This document shows, in pieces, positions 45,400 to 52,698 of a DNA stretch of 64,000 nucleotides. Both the position numbers and the translations under genes were made by a program. The stretch lies in the NCBI GenBank assembly GCA_020072645.1, contig JAIQGK010000012.1, positions 558,001-622,000 on the forward strand, in the 5' to 3' direction. The notes beneath the pieces are model-generated. The model made no database searches. It saw nothing but the letters and a program-made list of their open reading frames with translations, and was not told where the DNA came from. The DNA comes from Terriglobia bacterium. GTDB taxonomy: Bacteria; Acidobacteriota; Terriglobia; Terriglobales; Acidobacteriaceae. Position 1 is the first letter of the stretch. Every line of letters starts with the position of its first letter.

Positions 45400-45969
45400 A
45401 TGCCCCAGCTCATGGTTTTATCCCGAAAGGCCCTGCTGCCGCTCGCCCTGGCGATGCTGGCAGGGGCCTGCTACGCCCAGGCCGGGATGGCTACGCGCGG
45501 CCAGAACAAGGCGGTTCAGGAAGATAGCGCCAACGCCATTGTGCCGCACCCGGCAGAAGATATCTCCGGCATGTACAGCTTTATCAGGGAAGGCGAGTTC
45601 CTGCAGATCACGCTCGATCCTAAGGCGGTCACCGGATATATCTCACGGATGGGCGAGTCCGACAGCGACAACGGCGTTTTTCTGGACCAGTTTTTCGCCA
45701 AGGCCGACGTGCAGGGCCACGACGTTTCTTTCACCACGCGACAGCTGCACAGCGTCTGGTATGAATTCAAGGGCAGGTTCAGCCGCGGGCCGGGAAAAAC
45801 CAAGGGTGACGACGGCTATTACATCCTGCGCGGCACGCTCAAGGAACTCACCACCAACAACGCCGATAAAGCCGTAAGCTCACGCTCGCGGGAAGTGGAA
45901 TTCAAGCTGCTGGCGCAGCCGGAAGATCCTGAGGAAGCCGCGCCATCGAAGAACAAAAAACCGAAATAG
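45400..45969 (+). CDS. Small exported protein of unknown function
   Basis: 189 residues from ATG 45400 (45412 is an alternative); the frame is open further upstream but that part only mirrors the divergent tonB gene. A signal peptide (LLPLALAMLAGACYA, probable cleavage after CYA) precedes a beta-rich domain: GMYSFIREGEFLQITLDPKA, then GYISRMGESDSDNGVFLDQF and YYILRGTLKELTTN. Charged C-terminal tail. Divergent from the TonB-like gene by only about 46 bp, so they may share regulation. Family not recognised. Confidence 0.7.
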   Translation: MPQLMVLSRKALLPLALAMLAGACYAQAGMATRGQNKAVQEDSANAIVPHPAEDISGMYSFIREGEFLQITLDPKAVTGYISRMGESDSDNGVFLDQFFAKADVQGHDVSFTTRQLHSVWYEFKGRFSRGPGKTKGDDGYYILRGTLKELTTNNADKAVSSRSREVEFKLLAQPEDPEEAAPSKNKKPK

Positions 45970-46260
45970 CGAATTGATCTACCAGCTTTCCGCCAGCCCG
46001 ACTTTTTCAATTGACAGAATTCTATCCGCGATCAACAAAAAACTTATTGCACAATTGGCGCAGCACTCTTCTGCCTGGGCAGGCCGGCCTGTTCGCAATT
46101 TTCAGCAAAAATATTTCATGATTAATATTTTTAATTGCGTTTTAATGGACATAACAAGAAAGATCTGTAGCATCGGAAAGGGTGGGACGCGGCTGCATAA
46201 GGCCCATCTTCCTGAATTTTGATTAAGCGTTCACACTGAACCAGGGAAGGTAGTTCTAGA

Positions 46261-46455
46261 ATGCCACCGTTGTCGCTAGACCCCTTCGTCTTGCGGTTTG
46301 ATGCAACCAACCCCGGCGTTATTGAGTCTCATTGTTCCGTTTGCAATCGCCTGATTGCCGCCAGCAGGGAGATGAGAGTATTGGAGATTGTGCAGCGAAT
46401 CCATCTGGATAAATGGCATGGGCGGGGAACCTTGATCACCAACAAATTGATGTAG
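46261..46455 (+). CDS. Small CxxC protein (64 aa)
   Basis: Short soluble protein with HCSVCNRLIAAS, a CxxC pair beside a His (residues about 24-29), and further His residues (RIHLDKWH) that could complete a zinc site. GGGAAGG lies about 10 bp before the ATG. It resembles other small Zn-ribbon-like proteins nearby (47189, 48467, 51464). No family is known to me; a regulatory or nucleic-acid-binding role is a guess. Confidence 0.6.
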   Translation: MPPLSLDPFVLRFDATNPGVIESHCSVCNRLIAASREMRVLEIVQRIHLDKWHGRGTLITNKLM

Positions 46456-46459
46456 GCAG

Positions 46460-46475
46460 CGCAGCCTTGGCTGCG
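46460..46475. terminator. Hairpin between convergent genes
   Basis: CGCAGCC (46460-46466) and GGCTGCG (46469-46475) form a 7 bp stem with a 2 nt loop, between the stops of the 64-aa protein and the XRE gene. No T-run follows. The core GCAGCC/GGCTGC also occurs inside the two inverted-repeat elements at 51 kb. Confidence 0.5.
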
Positions 46476-46487
46476 AATCGCGGATCG

Positions 46488-46739
46488 TCAGGAACCAATA
46501 CCCTTTAACAGCTGCGCGATGCTCACGCCCAGGGACCGGGCCAGCTTTATGAGGGTGCTTATACGGATATCTTTTTCGCCGCGTTCAATGGCCCCGGCAA
46601 AAGAGCGTCCCAGGCCGGCTTCATGGGCAAAGCCCTCCTGTGACCAGCCCCGTTGCTCCCTGAGCCGGCGGACCCGTTGCCCGAGTTGTAGCTGGGCCTC
46701 TGACTGTGGCTTTTTGGCGGCCCCTTTTTTGGCTTGCAT
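46488..46739 (-). CDS. XRE-family helix-turn-helix protein
   Basis: 83-residue DNA-binding protein. A Lys/Ala-rich start (MQAKKGAAKKPQSEAQ) is followed by a full Cro/C1-type HTH: LGQRVRRLREQRGWSQEGFA, HEAGLGRSFAGAIERGEKDI and ISTLIKLARSLGVSIAQLL. No extra domain, so it may act as a dimer or with a partner. AGGAGGAATT lies about 20 bp upstream of the ATG, somewhat far; no closer in-frame start exists. The target is unknown. Confidence 0.87.
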   Translation of the reverse strand: MQAKKGAAKKPQSEAQLQLGQRVRRLREQRGWSQEGFAHEAGLGRSFAGAIERGEKDIRISTLIKLARSLGVSIAQLLKGIGS

Positions 46740-47188
46740 TCCACCCTAACATCGGTGTAAATTCCTCCTCTGTCCACCCTTGATCGTTGCACTTCCTTAC
46801 GTAGCACCATCAATCGTAGGCAGACAGGTAGAAGGAGATTTGCTCGTAACCGCCCACTGTCCGCCACCCGCTAACGGCTGATGGTGGGCCCCTTTTTGTG
46901 CAGGGATAATAGCAGAATTGTTAGAGTTTTCTAATCGAGATTTGAATCGGCAAACGCGGTCCGGAGCCAATGCGAGCGCGAGTCCCCAGATCAATCCGTA
47001 CGCTCTTGCCGGCTGGAGGAATTGCGCGGCCGCCGATGCATGATTTCATGCAGGCTGGCTATAAGCAGATTGGGACCATTGTCGATTGTGGCCTCATTGC
47101 GCGAGCGCGGCAGGTGAGAGACTTAAGGAAGACGGGCCGTTCTCTATTGCACAGGCAAAAGCAGCGGATCTGTGACATGATGAGTGCC
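46740..47188. other. Intergenic region with terminator-like hairpin
   Basis: About 450 bp. GCCCAC at 46852-46857 and GTGGGC at 46884-46889, followed by CCCTTTTTG, resemble a rightward terminator; an AAGGAG at 46832-46837 lies before it with only a tiny frame of 13 codons (TTG at 46840). The frame of the next small protein is open from 46970 but lacks features there. Nothing else is supported. Confidence 0.4.
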
Positions 47189-47407
47189 ATGGCTCAATTA
47201 ATTGTTACAGAAAAGATCGATGGCAATCCGGTGGCGTGGCGGTGTTCGGATTGCAGCCAGAGTTTCTCCGCACGGGGTAAACTCACGACAAAACAGAGAA
47301 ATGACAAGGTCAACGCTGAATTCAAGGCCCACATGGAAGAAAACCATAAGGGTGAAAGCCCTCGTCCCATGGCGTTTGCCGCTGCCGTTCCGCTGCCTAG
47401 AGATTAG
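47189..47407 (+). CDS. Small zinc-finger-like protein (72 aa)
   Basis: Start at ATG 47189 or 47180. The core AWRCSDCSQSFSARGKLTTK followed by FKAHMEENHKGE gives C-x2-C and H-x4-H, like a C2H2 finger with a long middle. No signal or membrane segment. It lies convergent with the LolA-like gene, only 2 bp apart at the stop codons. It could be a small regulator; family unrecognised. Confidence 0.6.
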   Translation: MAQLIVTEKIDGNPVAWRCSDCSQSFSARGKLTTKQRNDKVNAEFKAHMEENHKGESPRPMAFAAAVPLPRD

Positions 47408-47409
47408 GC

Positions 47410-48213
47410 TTATCTGCCGGAATCCGAGGCCGCGCTGACGTTGTTGAACGGGCCGGCGGCTGTGATGCGGTAGTCCTTGTATTCAATGCTTAAGTCGGCG
47501 TGTCCGCCAAGCCGGACTGAAGTAAAGCTGTGGTTTTGCGCCGGCAGCCAAAAATCATTCACATTGATATAGCGAGTTTCAATCTGCGTGCCCTTGATCC
47601 AGAAGGAAGGGTTTTTGGCCGGGCCGCCTTCCATGCGCACAATGGCAAATTGCCGGCTGTCAACCCAGATTTTTCCCTGGAAAAGATATTTGTTTCTGGT
47701 GCGTGGCTTCACGGAAAGCACGTACAGCCCGCCGCGCGGGCCGGATTCGTATGCGACAAGGGCGAACTCATAATTTTCCTGGTTCACGGCAATGCGCTTC
47801 TGGTTTTCCCCGTCGATCGCGTCTTTCTCGCCTTCCATCAATTTCTTCAAGACCCGGTCAATCAATATCTTTGAGCCGCTCTGGGAAACGATTACAAATT
47901 CCTTGGCGCCCGGGGCGCGGTATTTCATGTTGACCACCATCTCAGCTGCGCGCCCTCCGGGAAATCCTTTGTACTCCAGGCGGTAAATCCTGGTGGATTC
48001 ATACGCCTGAAGGGCCTGGGCGCGTTGCAGGTTCATCCGCACCAGGTTCTCGACTACCTGCTCTGACTTCAACTGCCCCGCATCCTGGCGATCAGGGGGC
48101 GCCTGTCCGCGCACAATTCCACAGAGGAACGGGCAGAGAACGACCGTGACAATGATCAGCCATGAAGATGGATACCTGGTGTTCCGGGAAAGTGCAATAG
48201 GAGCGGGAGCCAT
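47410..48213 (-). CDS. Exported LolA-like / outer-membrane lipoprotein-sorting-type protein
   Basis: 267 residues. N-terminal hydrophobic segment WLIIVTVVLCPFLCGIV serves as signal or anchor, followed by a beta-rich domain of the LolA/LppX type: STRIYRLEYKGFPGGRAAEMVV, GLYVLSVKPRTRNKYLFQGK, WVDSRQFAIVRMEGGPAKNP and IETRYINVNDFWLPAQNHSF. Such proteins bind lipid or lipoprotein in the periplasm. Common as orphan genes in Acidobacteriota-like genomes. Actual cargo unknown. Confidence 0.78.
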   Translation of the reverse strand: MAPAPIALSRNTRYPSSWLIIVTVVLCPFLCGIVRGQAPPDRQDAGQLKSEQVVENLVRMNLQRAQALQAYESTRIYRLEYKGFPGGRAAEMVVNMKYRAPGAKEFVIVSQSGSKILIDRVLKKLMEGEKDAIDGENQKRIAVNQENYEFALVAYESGPRGGLYVLSVKPRTRNKYLFQGKIWVDSRQFAIVRMEGGPAKNPSFWIKGTQIETRYINVNDFWLPAQNHSFTSVRLGGHADLSIEYKDYRITAAGPFNNVSAASDSGR

Positions 48214-48466
48214 TGTGGATTAGATGGCGATCTGCCGAAGACCGCATCTGCAACCATGACATTTTATCGGGAAAATTACTGTCCACAATTGAACAAATCG
48301 GCCCGGCAAAAGCCTTGTGTGCAATCTGGGGCAGACTTATGCAGCGGCGATGGGCCATACTGGTTACAAAGGTGTTTCAAAGCGGCGCCGGTGTCACCGC
48401 GCGGCCCGGCGCCCAGCCATGCTGGCTCTATGCAGGCCAATCGCCGCACAAGAGAAGGAGAGGCCG

Positions 48467-48802
48467 ATGTCCAAAGTTCCCGAGTTGACCGATGCTGCGG
48501 TTGTGAATGCCAGGATGATGCCTCCAATGACCTGGAATGGAGCGCTTGCGGGCCCGCTGGAAACCGCAACGCATTATCTCCATCTGACGGCTTTTCCGTG
48601 CCAGAAGTGCAATGGTCCGGTGATCGCCGGATCGCTGGGCACGCGCCATGACGTTATCACTCAGGAAACGGAAATCCGCGCCGTGGGGGCGATCTGTATC
48701 GCCTGCGGCTCCAGGCCGGAAGCGATTCTGGCGCCTGCTGTCGACCATGGTTTTCGCCCGATCGAGTGGCGGTGGGCCATCAAGCCACCTTCCCATCCGT
48801 AA
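48467..48802 (+). CDS. Small double-CxxC protein (111 aa)
   Basis: Start at ATG 48467 (MSKVPELTDAAVV), chosen for AAGGAGAGG just upstream; the frame is open to 48317 without features. Two CxxC knuckles, FPCQKCNGPV and AICIACGSRPE, are spaced about 40 residues apart, as in a zinc ribbon. No DNA-binding helix is apparent. It lies 168 bp ahead of the chosen Crp/Fnr start on the same strand and may be expressed with it. Function unknown. Confidence 0.65.
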   Translation: MSKVPELTDAAVVNARMMPPMTWNGALAGPLETATHYLHLTAFPCQKCNGPVIAGSLGTRHDVITQETEIRAVGAICIACGSRPEAILAPAVDHGFRPIEWRWAIKPPSHP

Positions 48803-48873
48803 CCATTCGCCATGCATGCGCTTTGGCGCCAAATTCCCATTTTGAAGCATCTGTTCGATAAAAGACATAAATC

Positions 48874-48919
48874 GTACAAACTGCTCAATAGTGCACACAT
48901 TTGTACTCCGCATAGGAGT
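48874..48919 (+). promoter_or_regulatory. Inverted repeats upstream of the Crp/Fnr gene
   Basis: GTACAA (48874-48879) and TTGTAC (48901-48906) are complementary and 21 nt apart; ACTCC (48905-48909) and GGAGT (48915-48919) form a second small hairpin. They lie in the AT-richer stretch before the chosen Crp/Fnr start and could be operator or leader structures. No matching -35/-10 pair was identified. Confidence 0.3.
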
Positions 48920-48970
48920 AGCCTTAAGCTAGTGCAAAACCTTATACAAAATCGGCAAGAGAAAGCGGCT

Positions 48971-49711
48971 ATGGCCGCCAAGGCTGCGTTGATTGTTGCA
49001 GCCAAGTCCGCCAAAGCGGCAAAACTAGCCAAGGCAAGAAAAGCGGCTAAAGAAGCCAATGCAACAGATGGGCACTTTGCGCCCATGGAGTTCCTGGCCA
49101 AACCCGGCCCCAGCCGCACCATTGCGGAAATAAAGAAAGGCGAAAAAATCTTTGGCCAAGGAGATGAAGCCACCGAGGTGTTTTATATCCAGAAGGGCAG
49201 AATCAGGATCAGCGTGGTCTCCAAGACCGGCAAAGAGGCCACCGTGGCATTGCTTGGCGCCGGCAACTTTCTAGGCGAAGAATGCATAGCCGCGCCTAAA
49301 GTGCATCGCGTGGCTTCAGCCACCGCGCTAACGCCTTCCACCATACTGAGGATTGAGCGCGATGAGATGATCCGGGTGCTGCATGAGGAACAGGCATTCT
49401 CTGAAGTTTTTGTGGCTTATCTTCTGGCCCGCAACGCGCGCACGCAGGAAGACCTGGTGGACCAGCTTTTCAATTCCAGCGAAAAGCGGCTGGCCCGCGC
49501 ACTGCTGCTACTGGCCCAGTTCGGCAAAGACGGCACCGCGCCTGAGACCGTGATTCCCAAGATCAGCCAGGAAGTGCTGGCGGAGATGATTGGCACCACG
49601 CGCTCGCGCGTCAACTTTTTCATGAATCGCTTCCGGCAAATGGGATTCGTTGACTACAACGGCAAATTAACGATCCATAGTTCTCTTTTGAACGTGATTT
49701 TGCACGATTAA
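48971..49711 (+). CDS. Crp/Fnr-family transcription regulator with Lys/Ala-rich N-terminal tail
   Basis: 246 residues from ATG 48971 (AAGAGAAAG upstream); the frame is open from 48812 with no features, and 49085 would remove the tail. Residues 1-30 are almost only Ala and Lys (AAKSAKAAKLAKARKAAKEA), like histone H1 tails. A cyclic-nucleotide-binding-type beta-barrel follows (IAEIKKGEKIFGQGDEATEV, FLGEECIAAPKVHRVASATA) and then a winged HTH (KISQEVLAEMIGTTRSRVNF). No cluster of Cys for Fe-S binding is seen, so it is not a classic FNR. Ligand unknown. A strong terminator follows. Confidence 0.88.
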   Translation: MAAKAALIVAAKSAKAAKLAKARKAAKEANATDGHFAPMEFLAKPGPSRTIAEIKKGEKIFGQGDEATEVFYIQKGRIRISVVSKTGKEATVALLGAGNFLGEECIAAPKVHRVASATALTPSTILRIERDEMIRVLHEEQAFSEVFVAYLLARNARTQEDLVDQLFNSSEKRLARALLLLAQFGKDGTAPETVIPKISQEVLAEMIGTTRSRVNFFMNRFRQMGFVDYNGKLTIHSSLLNVILHD

Positions 49712-49737
49712 GTTTGGGGAGCTGCTCTCCCTGTTGT

Positions 49738-49784
49738 AAAAAACCTGGGGCCGATGTGAACAACGCATCGGCCCCAGGTTTTTT
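49738..49784. terminator. Strong bidirectional Rho-independent terminator
   Basis: Perfect 13 bp stem CCTGGGGCCGATG (49744-49756) / CATCGGCCCCAGG (49766-49778) with a 9 nt loop, flanked by A6 on the left and T6 on the right, so it can act in both directions. It lies between the convergent Crp/Fnr and receiver genes. Confidence 0.95.
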
Positions 49785-49809
49785 AACAACGTTTTTGCTC
49801 ACCAAAGTT

Positions 49810-50211
49810 TTAGTTGTTGAGCCGGCGAAGAAAGGACCTGACTGATTTCACAAAGTCATCTGGCGTGTGCGATTCATGAGCAAACGCGTTTGACTCAATC
49901 AGTTCCGGTTCCGCGCCTTGATACAACTGAAGGATGGGGGTCTTGCACACCTTGCGCGCCTCAACCCAGACCTTTCGCTTTTCTGAAGGAGGCAATGAAT
50001 ATCCGATAAGAACAAAATTGACCTTTTTCTTTTTGCACAAGGCGCGGACACCGGCACTGCCTTTGGCCTGCAGCACCGCAAAGCCTTCCTTTTCAAGAAT
50101 GGTTTTCCGCAGATCCGCAAGAACCGGGTTCCAGGACGCAACCAGAATGGTTTCTTTTCTTTCAGTCAGGTAAGTGTCTCCCGAGGCAGGTATATGTAGA
50201 TTGTGACACAT
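49810..50211 (-). CDS. Single-domain pseudo-receiver lacking the phosphorylation Asp
   Basis: 133 residues from ATG 50211; a CTG near 50157 with a GGGAG sequence before it is another possible start and would trim the unusual N-terminus. The CheY-like fold is visible: ETILVASWNPVLADLRKTIL (beta1/alpha1), GFAVLQAKGSAGVRAL, VNFVLIGYSLPPSEKRKVWV (beta3) and TPILQLYQG. The acidic pocket (usually DD) is Ser-Trp-Asn, and the phospho-acceptor Asp is Gly (VLIGYSLP). The conserved Lys is also missing. So it cannot be phosphorylated in the normal way. Related in pattern to the protein at 52133. Confidence 0.75.
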   Translation of the reverse strand: MCHNLHIPASGDTYLTERKETILVASWNPVLADLRKTILEKEGFAVLQAKGSAGVRALCKKKKVNFVLIGYSLPPSEKRKVWVEARKVCKTPILQLYQGAEPELIESNAFAHESHTPDDFVKSVRSFLRRLNN

Positions 50212-50257
50212 GAATACAGGGGTGATCAATGCGAGGCGGTGAAGCCGGAATCTTTAC

Positions 50258-50415
50258 CACGGAGACACGCCAAGGTTGCCAAAATCGCCGAGATTGAAAA
50301 GCCAAACCTTTCGCCGCAGATGAACGCTGACAAGCGCTGATCAGAAAAAATCCGACTTGGTAACTGTATGAGGCTGTAAAACCCACCCTCCGCAAAAGGC
50401 ACGAAGGATGGGGAG
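50258..50415. repeat. Intergenic repeat modules of mixed families
   Basis: TTACCACGGAGACACG near 50259-50274 is the ACCACAGAG-class unit. CGCCGCAGATGAACGCTGAC near 50311-50330, with GCGCTGATCAG after it, matches the arms at 1211 and 4349. CCCACCCT near 50382 and AGGATGGGG near 50406 are inverted, as in the outer arms of the element at 51158. Three repeat families thus meet here. Confidence 0.55.
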
Positions 50416-50436
50416 AAGTTGTGACGCCGCCATAGG

Positions 50437-50805
50437 TCAGGCGTTGTGGGGCTGGCTGCGAATGAGCGGCCAGCGCTTGATTCGACGCCCATTGCCGGTC
50501 TTCCAGTCAGAGTACTCGGGTTCAAGGGTAAAGGTGGGCTCGATGACAAAGTTCATGCAGGTTTTATCCTGAAAGCGAACGGCAATGGAGTGATATTCAC
50601 CGGTAGTAAAGAGTTCAATATAGTCCAGAGGCTTGCCCTGGGCTTCCTCAAAGCGGTGGAAGCGGCGACCGTTATAGCGGCGAATAGTGGTCTTGCCGCG
50701 CCGGGTGATGATGGGTTTGGGCAGGGAAGGAAACCGACGCCGTTTACGGGTTTTGCGAGCAGGTTGCGGACGGCGGGAAGAGCGTTTACTTTGAATACCA
50801 GCCAT
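50437..50805 (-). CDS. Basic protein of unknown function (122 aa)
   Basis: Start at ATG 50805, preceded by AAGGAGG; the frame is open further upstream without features. The first 60 residues are very rich in Arg and Lys (SSRRPQPARKTRKRRRFPSL) and suit nucleic-acid binding. The C-terminal half is mixed beta (IELFTTGEYHSIAVRFQDKT, FTLEPEYSDWKTG) and resembles a small acidic/aromatic domain. No known family seen. Lies alone between repeat-rich intergenic stretches. Confidence 0.7.
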   Translation of the reverse strand: MAGIQSKRSSRRPQPARKTRKRRRFPSLPKPIITRRGKTTIRRYNGRRFHRFEEAQGKPLDYIELFTTGEYHSIAVRFQDKTCMNFVIEPTFTLEPEYSDWKTGNGRRIKRWPLIRSQPHNA

Positions 50806-51157
50806 GTTGCCTCCTTCGGTAGGCGATTTGGTTAGGGCGGCGTTCGGTGTTGATAGCACCGGCGCTGCCCGTTTGTTGAAGCAATTAGCAATTGGCAAAT
50901 AGCAATTGGCTCGTGGCAGATTGGTTCAGCGCATACAAACATATAGGCAAAAAGCGAAAGCGTGTAAAAAGTTTTATTCGTTTTTTTTGGCGCCTGTTGG
51001 GAAAAATGGCTGAAGAAAATTAAGTGGCGGGTTTAGGTTTTTGCGGGGAGGGAGGAAATCTTTTCTTACGTGAATGGTGCGCAGATTGTAGCTGACACTT
51101 GATCTTTCCATGGCTGCGGAGTCTTTTTTTCGAAAAAGACCAGATATCCTGCGGCAA
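50806..51157. other. Gene-free stretch with short direct repeats and a palindrome
   Basis: Contains AGCAATTAGCAATTGGC and a further AGCAATTGGC at 50880-50910 (direct units of about 8-10 nt). GTCTTTTTTTCGAAAAAGAC at 51121-51140 forms a hairpin with 8 bp arms. No gene with a ribosome-binding site was found. Confidence 0.5.
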
Positions 51158-51405
51158 GCGGCGTGGAATCCCACCCTTTGCGTCCGCGATCAGTCCTGTT
51201 TGGATGCGTTCTAATGTGGTGTCTCACAAATACCTTTTGCTTGCCCAAAAGATTATTCCGCGCAGCCGAGGGCGGCTGCGGTCCACAATGATTTGTTTAT
51301 TGCATGCATTGTCGAGTTATTTCAGAGACACCACACTAGCAGGACGCAAAGGATGGGGCAGCCACGGGATGGTGAGTTCGAGAAGAAAGAGAAAAAGGCG
51401 GGCCA
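51158..51405. mobile_element. MITE-like inverted-repeat element, copy A
   Basis: About 248 bp. Its outer arms are CCCACCCTTTGCGTCC (51170-51185) and GGACGCAAAGGATGGGG (51342-51358). Its inner arms are CTAATGTGGTGTCTC (51211-51225) and GAGACACCACACTAG (51325-51339), with one mismatch. A third hairpin GCAGCC/GGCTGC (51262-51279) sits in the centre. No transposase or gene is encoded. A second copy lies about 600 bp to the right in the same orientation. Non-autonomous element is the best reading; a structured RNA is the alternative. Confidence 0.65.
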
Positions 51406-51463
51406 TCAGGCAAGTCGGCCATGGAAGCGCGGGGCGGGAAGAGAATCTCCGCGGTTTGTTAGT

Positions 51464-51688
51464 TCATGCGGCAAAATCCTGATCGGTAAAATCCACGTCA
51501 ACATTAATGGATTCGGCGGCAAGCATAGGCACAAACCTCACCTTGTCGCCACAGCGCCTGCATTCAGGCAAGACCATTCCAGCAGTTACGGTGACCAGAT
51601 GCGGCATGCGGTGGGCATAGTGGTGGACCCGATAAACACCAGCGCGAGGAGCAACAACACCAGGCACAAAATGCGAAGATAAATCCAA
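51464..51688 (-). CDS. Small CxxC protein (74 aa) between the two repeat elements
   Basis: TTG start at 51688 preceded by GGGGGTCGG. The sequence GVYRVHHYAHRMPHLVTVTA followed by GMVLPECRRCGDKVRFVPM has a regular beta-hairpin feel and a CxxC knuckle with nearby His residues. It reads better than the overlapping rightward frame, which only extends repeat copy A. I recall similar small proteins in related bacteria but cannot name a family. Function unknown. Confidence 0.55.
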   Translation of the reverse strand: MDLSSHFVPGVVAPRAGVYRVHHYAHRMPHLVTVTAGMVLPECRRCGDKVRFVPMLAAESINVDVDFTDQDFAA

Positions 51689-51759
51689 CCGACCCCCGTA
51701 AGGCGAACGGAAAATTGTAACAGAACGTTTTCTTAGATCGACCCGATCTACGCAATGGA

Positions 51760-52031
51760 GCGGTGTGGAATCCCACGCCTTTGGCGTCCGCGATCAGCCT
51801 GTTTGGATGCGTTCTAGTGTGGTGTCTCCCAAATATCTTTACAAAGAGTTGGCCCGATACTTGCGTGCCCAAAAGATTATTCCGCGCAGCCGAGGGCGGC
51901 TGCGGTCCGACAATGATTTGTTTATTGCATGCATTGTTCGAGTTATTTCAGAGACACCACACTAGCAGGACGCAAAGGATGGGGCAGCCAGGGAATGGTG
52001 AGTTCGAGAAGAAGGAGAAAAAGGTGGGCCA
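51760..52031. mobile_element. MITE-like inverted-repeat element, copy B
   Basis: About 272 bp, near-identical to copy A over most of its length and in the same orientation, but with about 20 extra bases near 51835-51865 (TACAAAGAGTTGGCCCGATA). The inner arms are a perfect 15 bp inverted repeat: CTAGTGTGGTGTCTC (51814-51828) and GAGACACCACACTAG (51951-51965). The outer arm on the right is GGACGCAAAGGATGGGG (51968-51984). The central GCAGCC/GGCTGC hairpin is kept. It ends about 100 bp before the second receiver gene. Confidence 0.68.
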
Positions 52032-52038
52032 CCCGTCC

Positions 52039-52057
52039 CGATGTGAACAACGCATCG
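52039..52057. repeat. Hairpin identical to the core of the 49.7 kb terminator
   Basis: CGATGTGAACAACGCATCG occurs here and, identically over 19 nt, at 49752-49770 inside the strong terminator. Here only the 5 bp CGATG/CATCG stem is kept and no T-tract follows closely (a T-run is at about 52064-52068). It lies directly after repeat copy B. Confidence 0.6.
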
Positions 52058-52132
52058 AACCCAATTTTTAGCGCAGAGAAAGGCCCATTGACAGGCACGG
52101 TTTCAGCGTCTCACAATGTTGCCGTTAGAACT

Positions 52133-52543
52133 ATGCCCAAACGAATACTCTCAGTCTCGTATGATGACGTCCTGCTGGCAACACGCAAGATGCTGTTGGA
52201 GCAGAAGGGATACAGCGTCATGTCCGCTCTTGGATTCAGAGAGGCAGTGGAAAATTGCCAGAATGACGCCTTCGATTTATTCGTACTTGGTCATTCAATA
52301 CCCGAAAAAGATAAATTGCATTTGATAGGAGCGTTCCGGGGGAGCTGCCCTGCTCCAATTCTGTCCCTTGAGCGCATCGGGGAAAAGCAAGTGCCGTGCG
52401 ACTTCCATGCTTCGCCTGATGATCCTGCGAAGTTTCTCCAAGTGGTGGATGACATTTTGGCAGGACGCGAAAAGCGCTCAGAGCAAAAATCGGGATCGCC
52501 GACGAATATCCGCACAGCCCGGCAACCAGATACTTCAAACTGA
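52133..52543 (+). CDS. Second single-domain pseudo-receiver lacking the phosphorylation Asp
   Basis: 136 residues from ATG 52133 (MPKRILSVSYDDVLLAT); the frame is open further upstream only through repeat copy B. Receiver-like fold: RILSVSYDDVLLATRKMLLE, GYSVMSALGFREAVENC, FDLFVLGHSIPEKDKLHLIG and APILSLERIGE. The Asp of beta3 is Gly (VLGHSIP), as in the protein at 49810. The Lys is absent. C-terminus is Lys/Glu/Ser-rich. No effector domain. Probably a regulator acting by binding, not by phosphorylation. Confidence 0.78.
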   Translation: MPKRILSVSYDDVLLATRKMLLEQKGYSVMSALGFREAVENCQNDAFDLFVLGHSIPEKDKLHLIGAFRGSCPAPILSLERIGEKQVPCDFHASPDDPAKFLQVVDDILAGREKRSEQKSGSPTNIRTARQPDTSN

Positions 52544-52698
52544 AGTCCGATACCGCAGCGGCTGAAGTTCAATGATTTTCCGCTGCTCCACCCCGTGAGC
52601 GATGATGGCAATTTTCTAAAGACGGCATAGATGCCGTGTGGCTAGCCTTTGAGGTTCTTTGGGAAGGGACGGAACCAAATAATCCGTTCTGTTTTTCG

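Noticed and set aside
46840-46881. 13-codon leader peptide before a terminator-like hairpin (attenuator)
   Set aside because: Spacing between AAGGAG and the TTG is too short, no run of regulatory codons is present, and no biosynthetic gene follows.
51293-51682. 129-codon rightward frame starting in repeat copy A
   Set aside because: Its N-terminal third is repeat DNA and matches the same frame in copy B; the opposite strand carries a better small protein.
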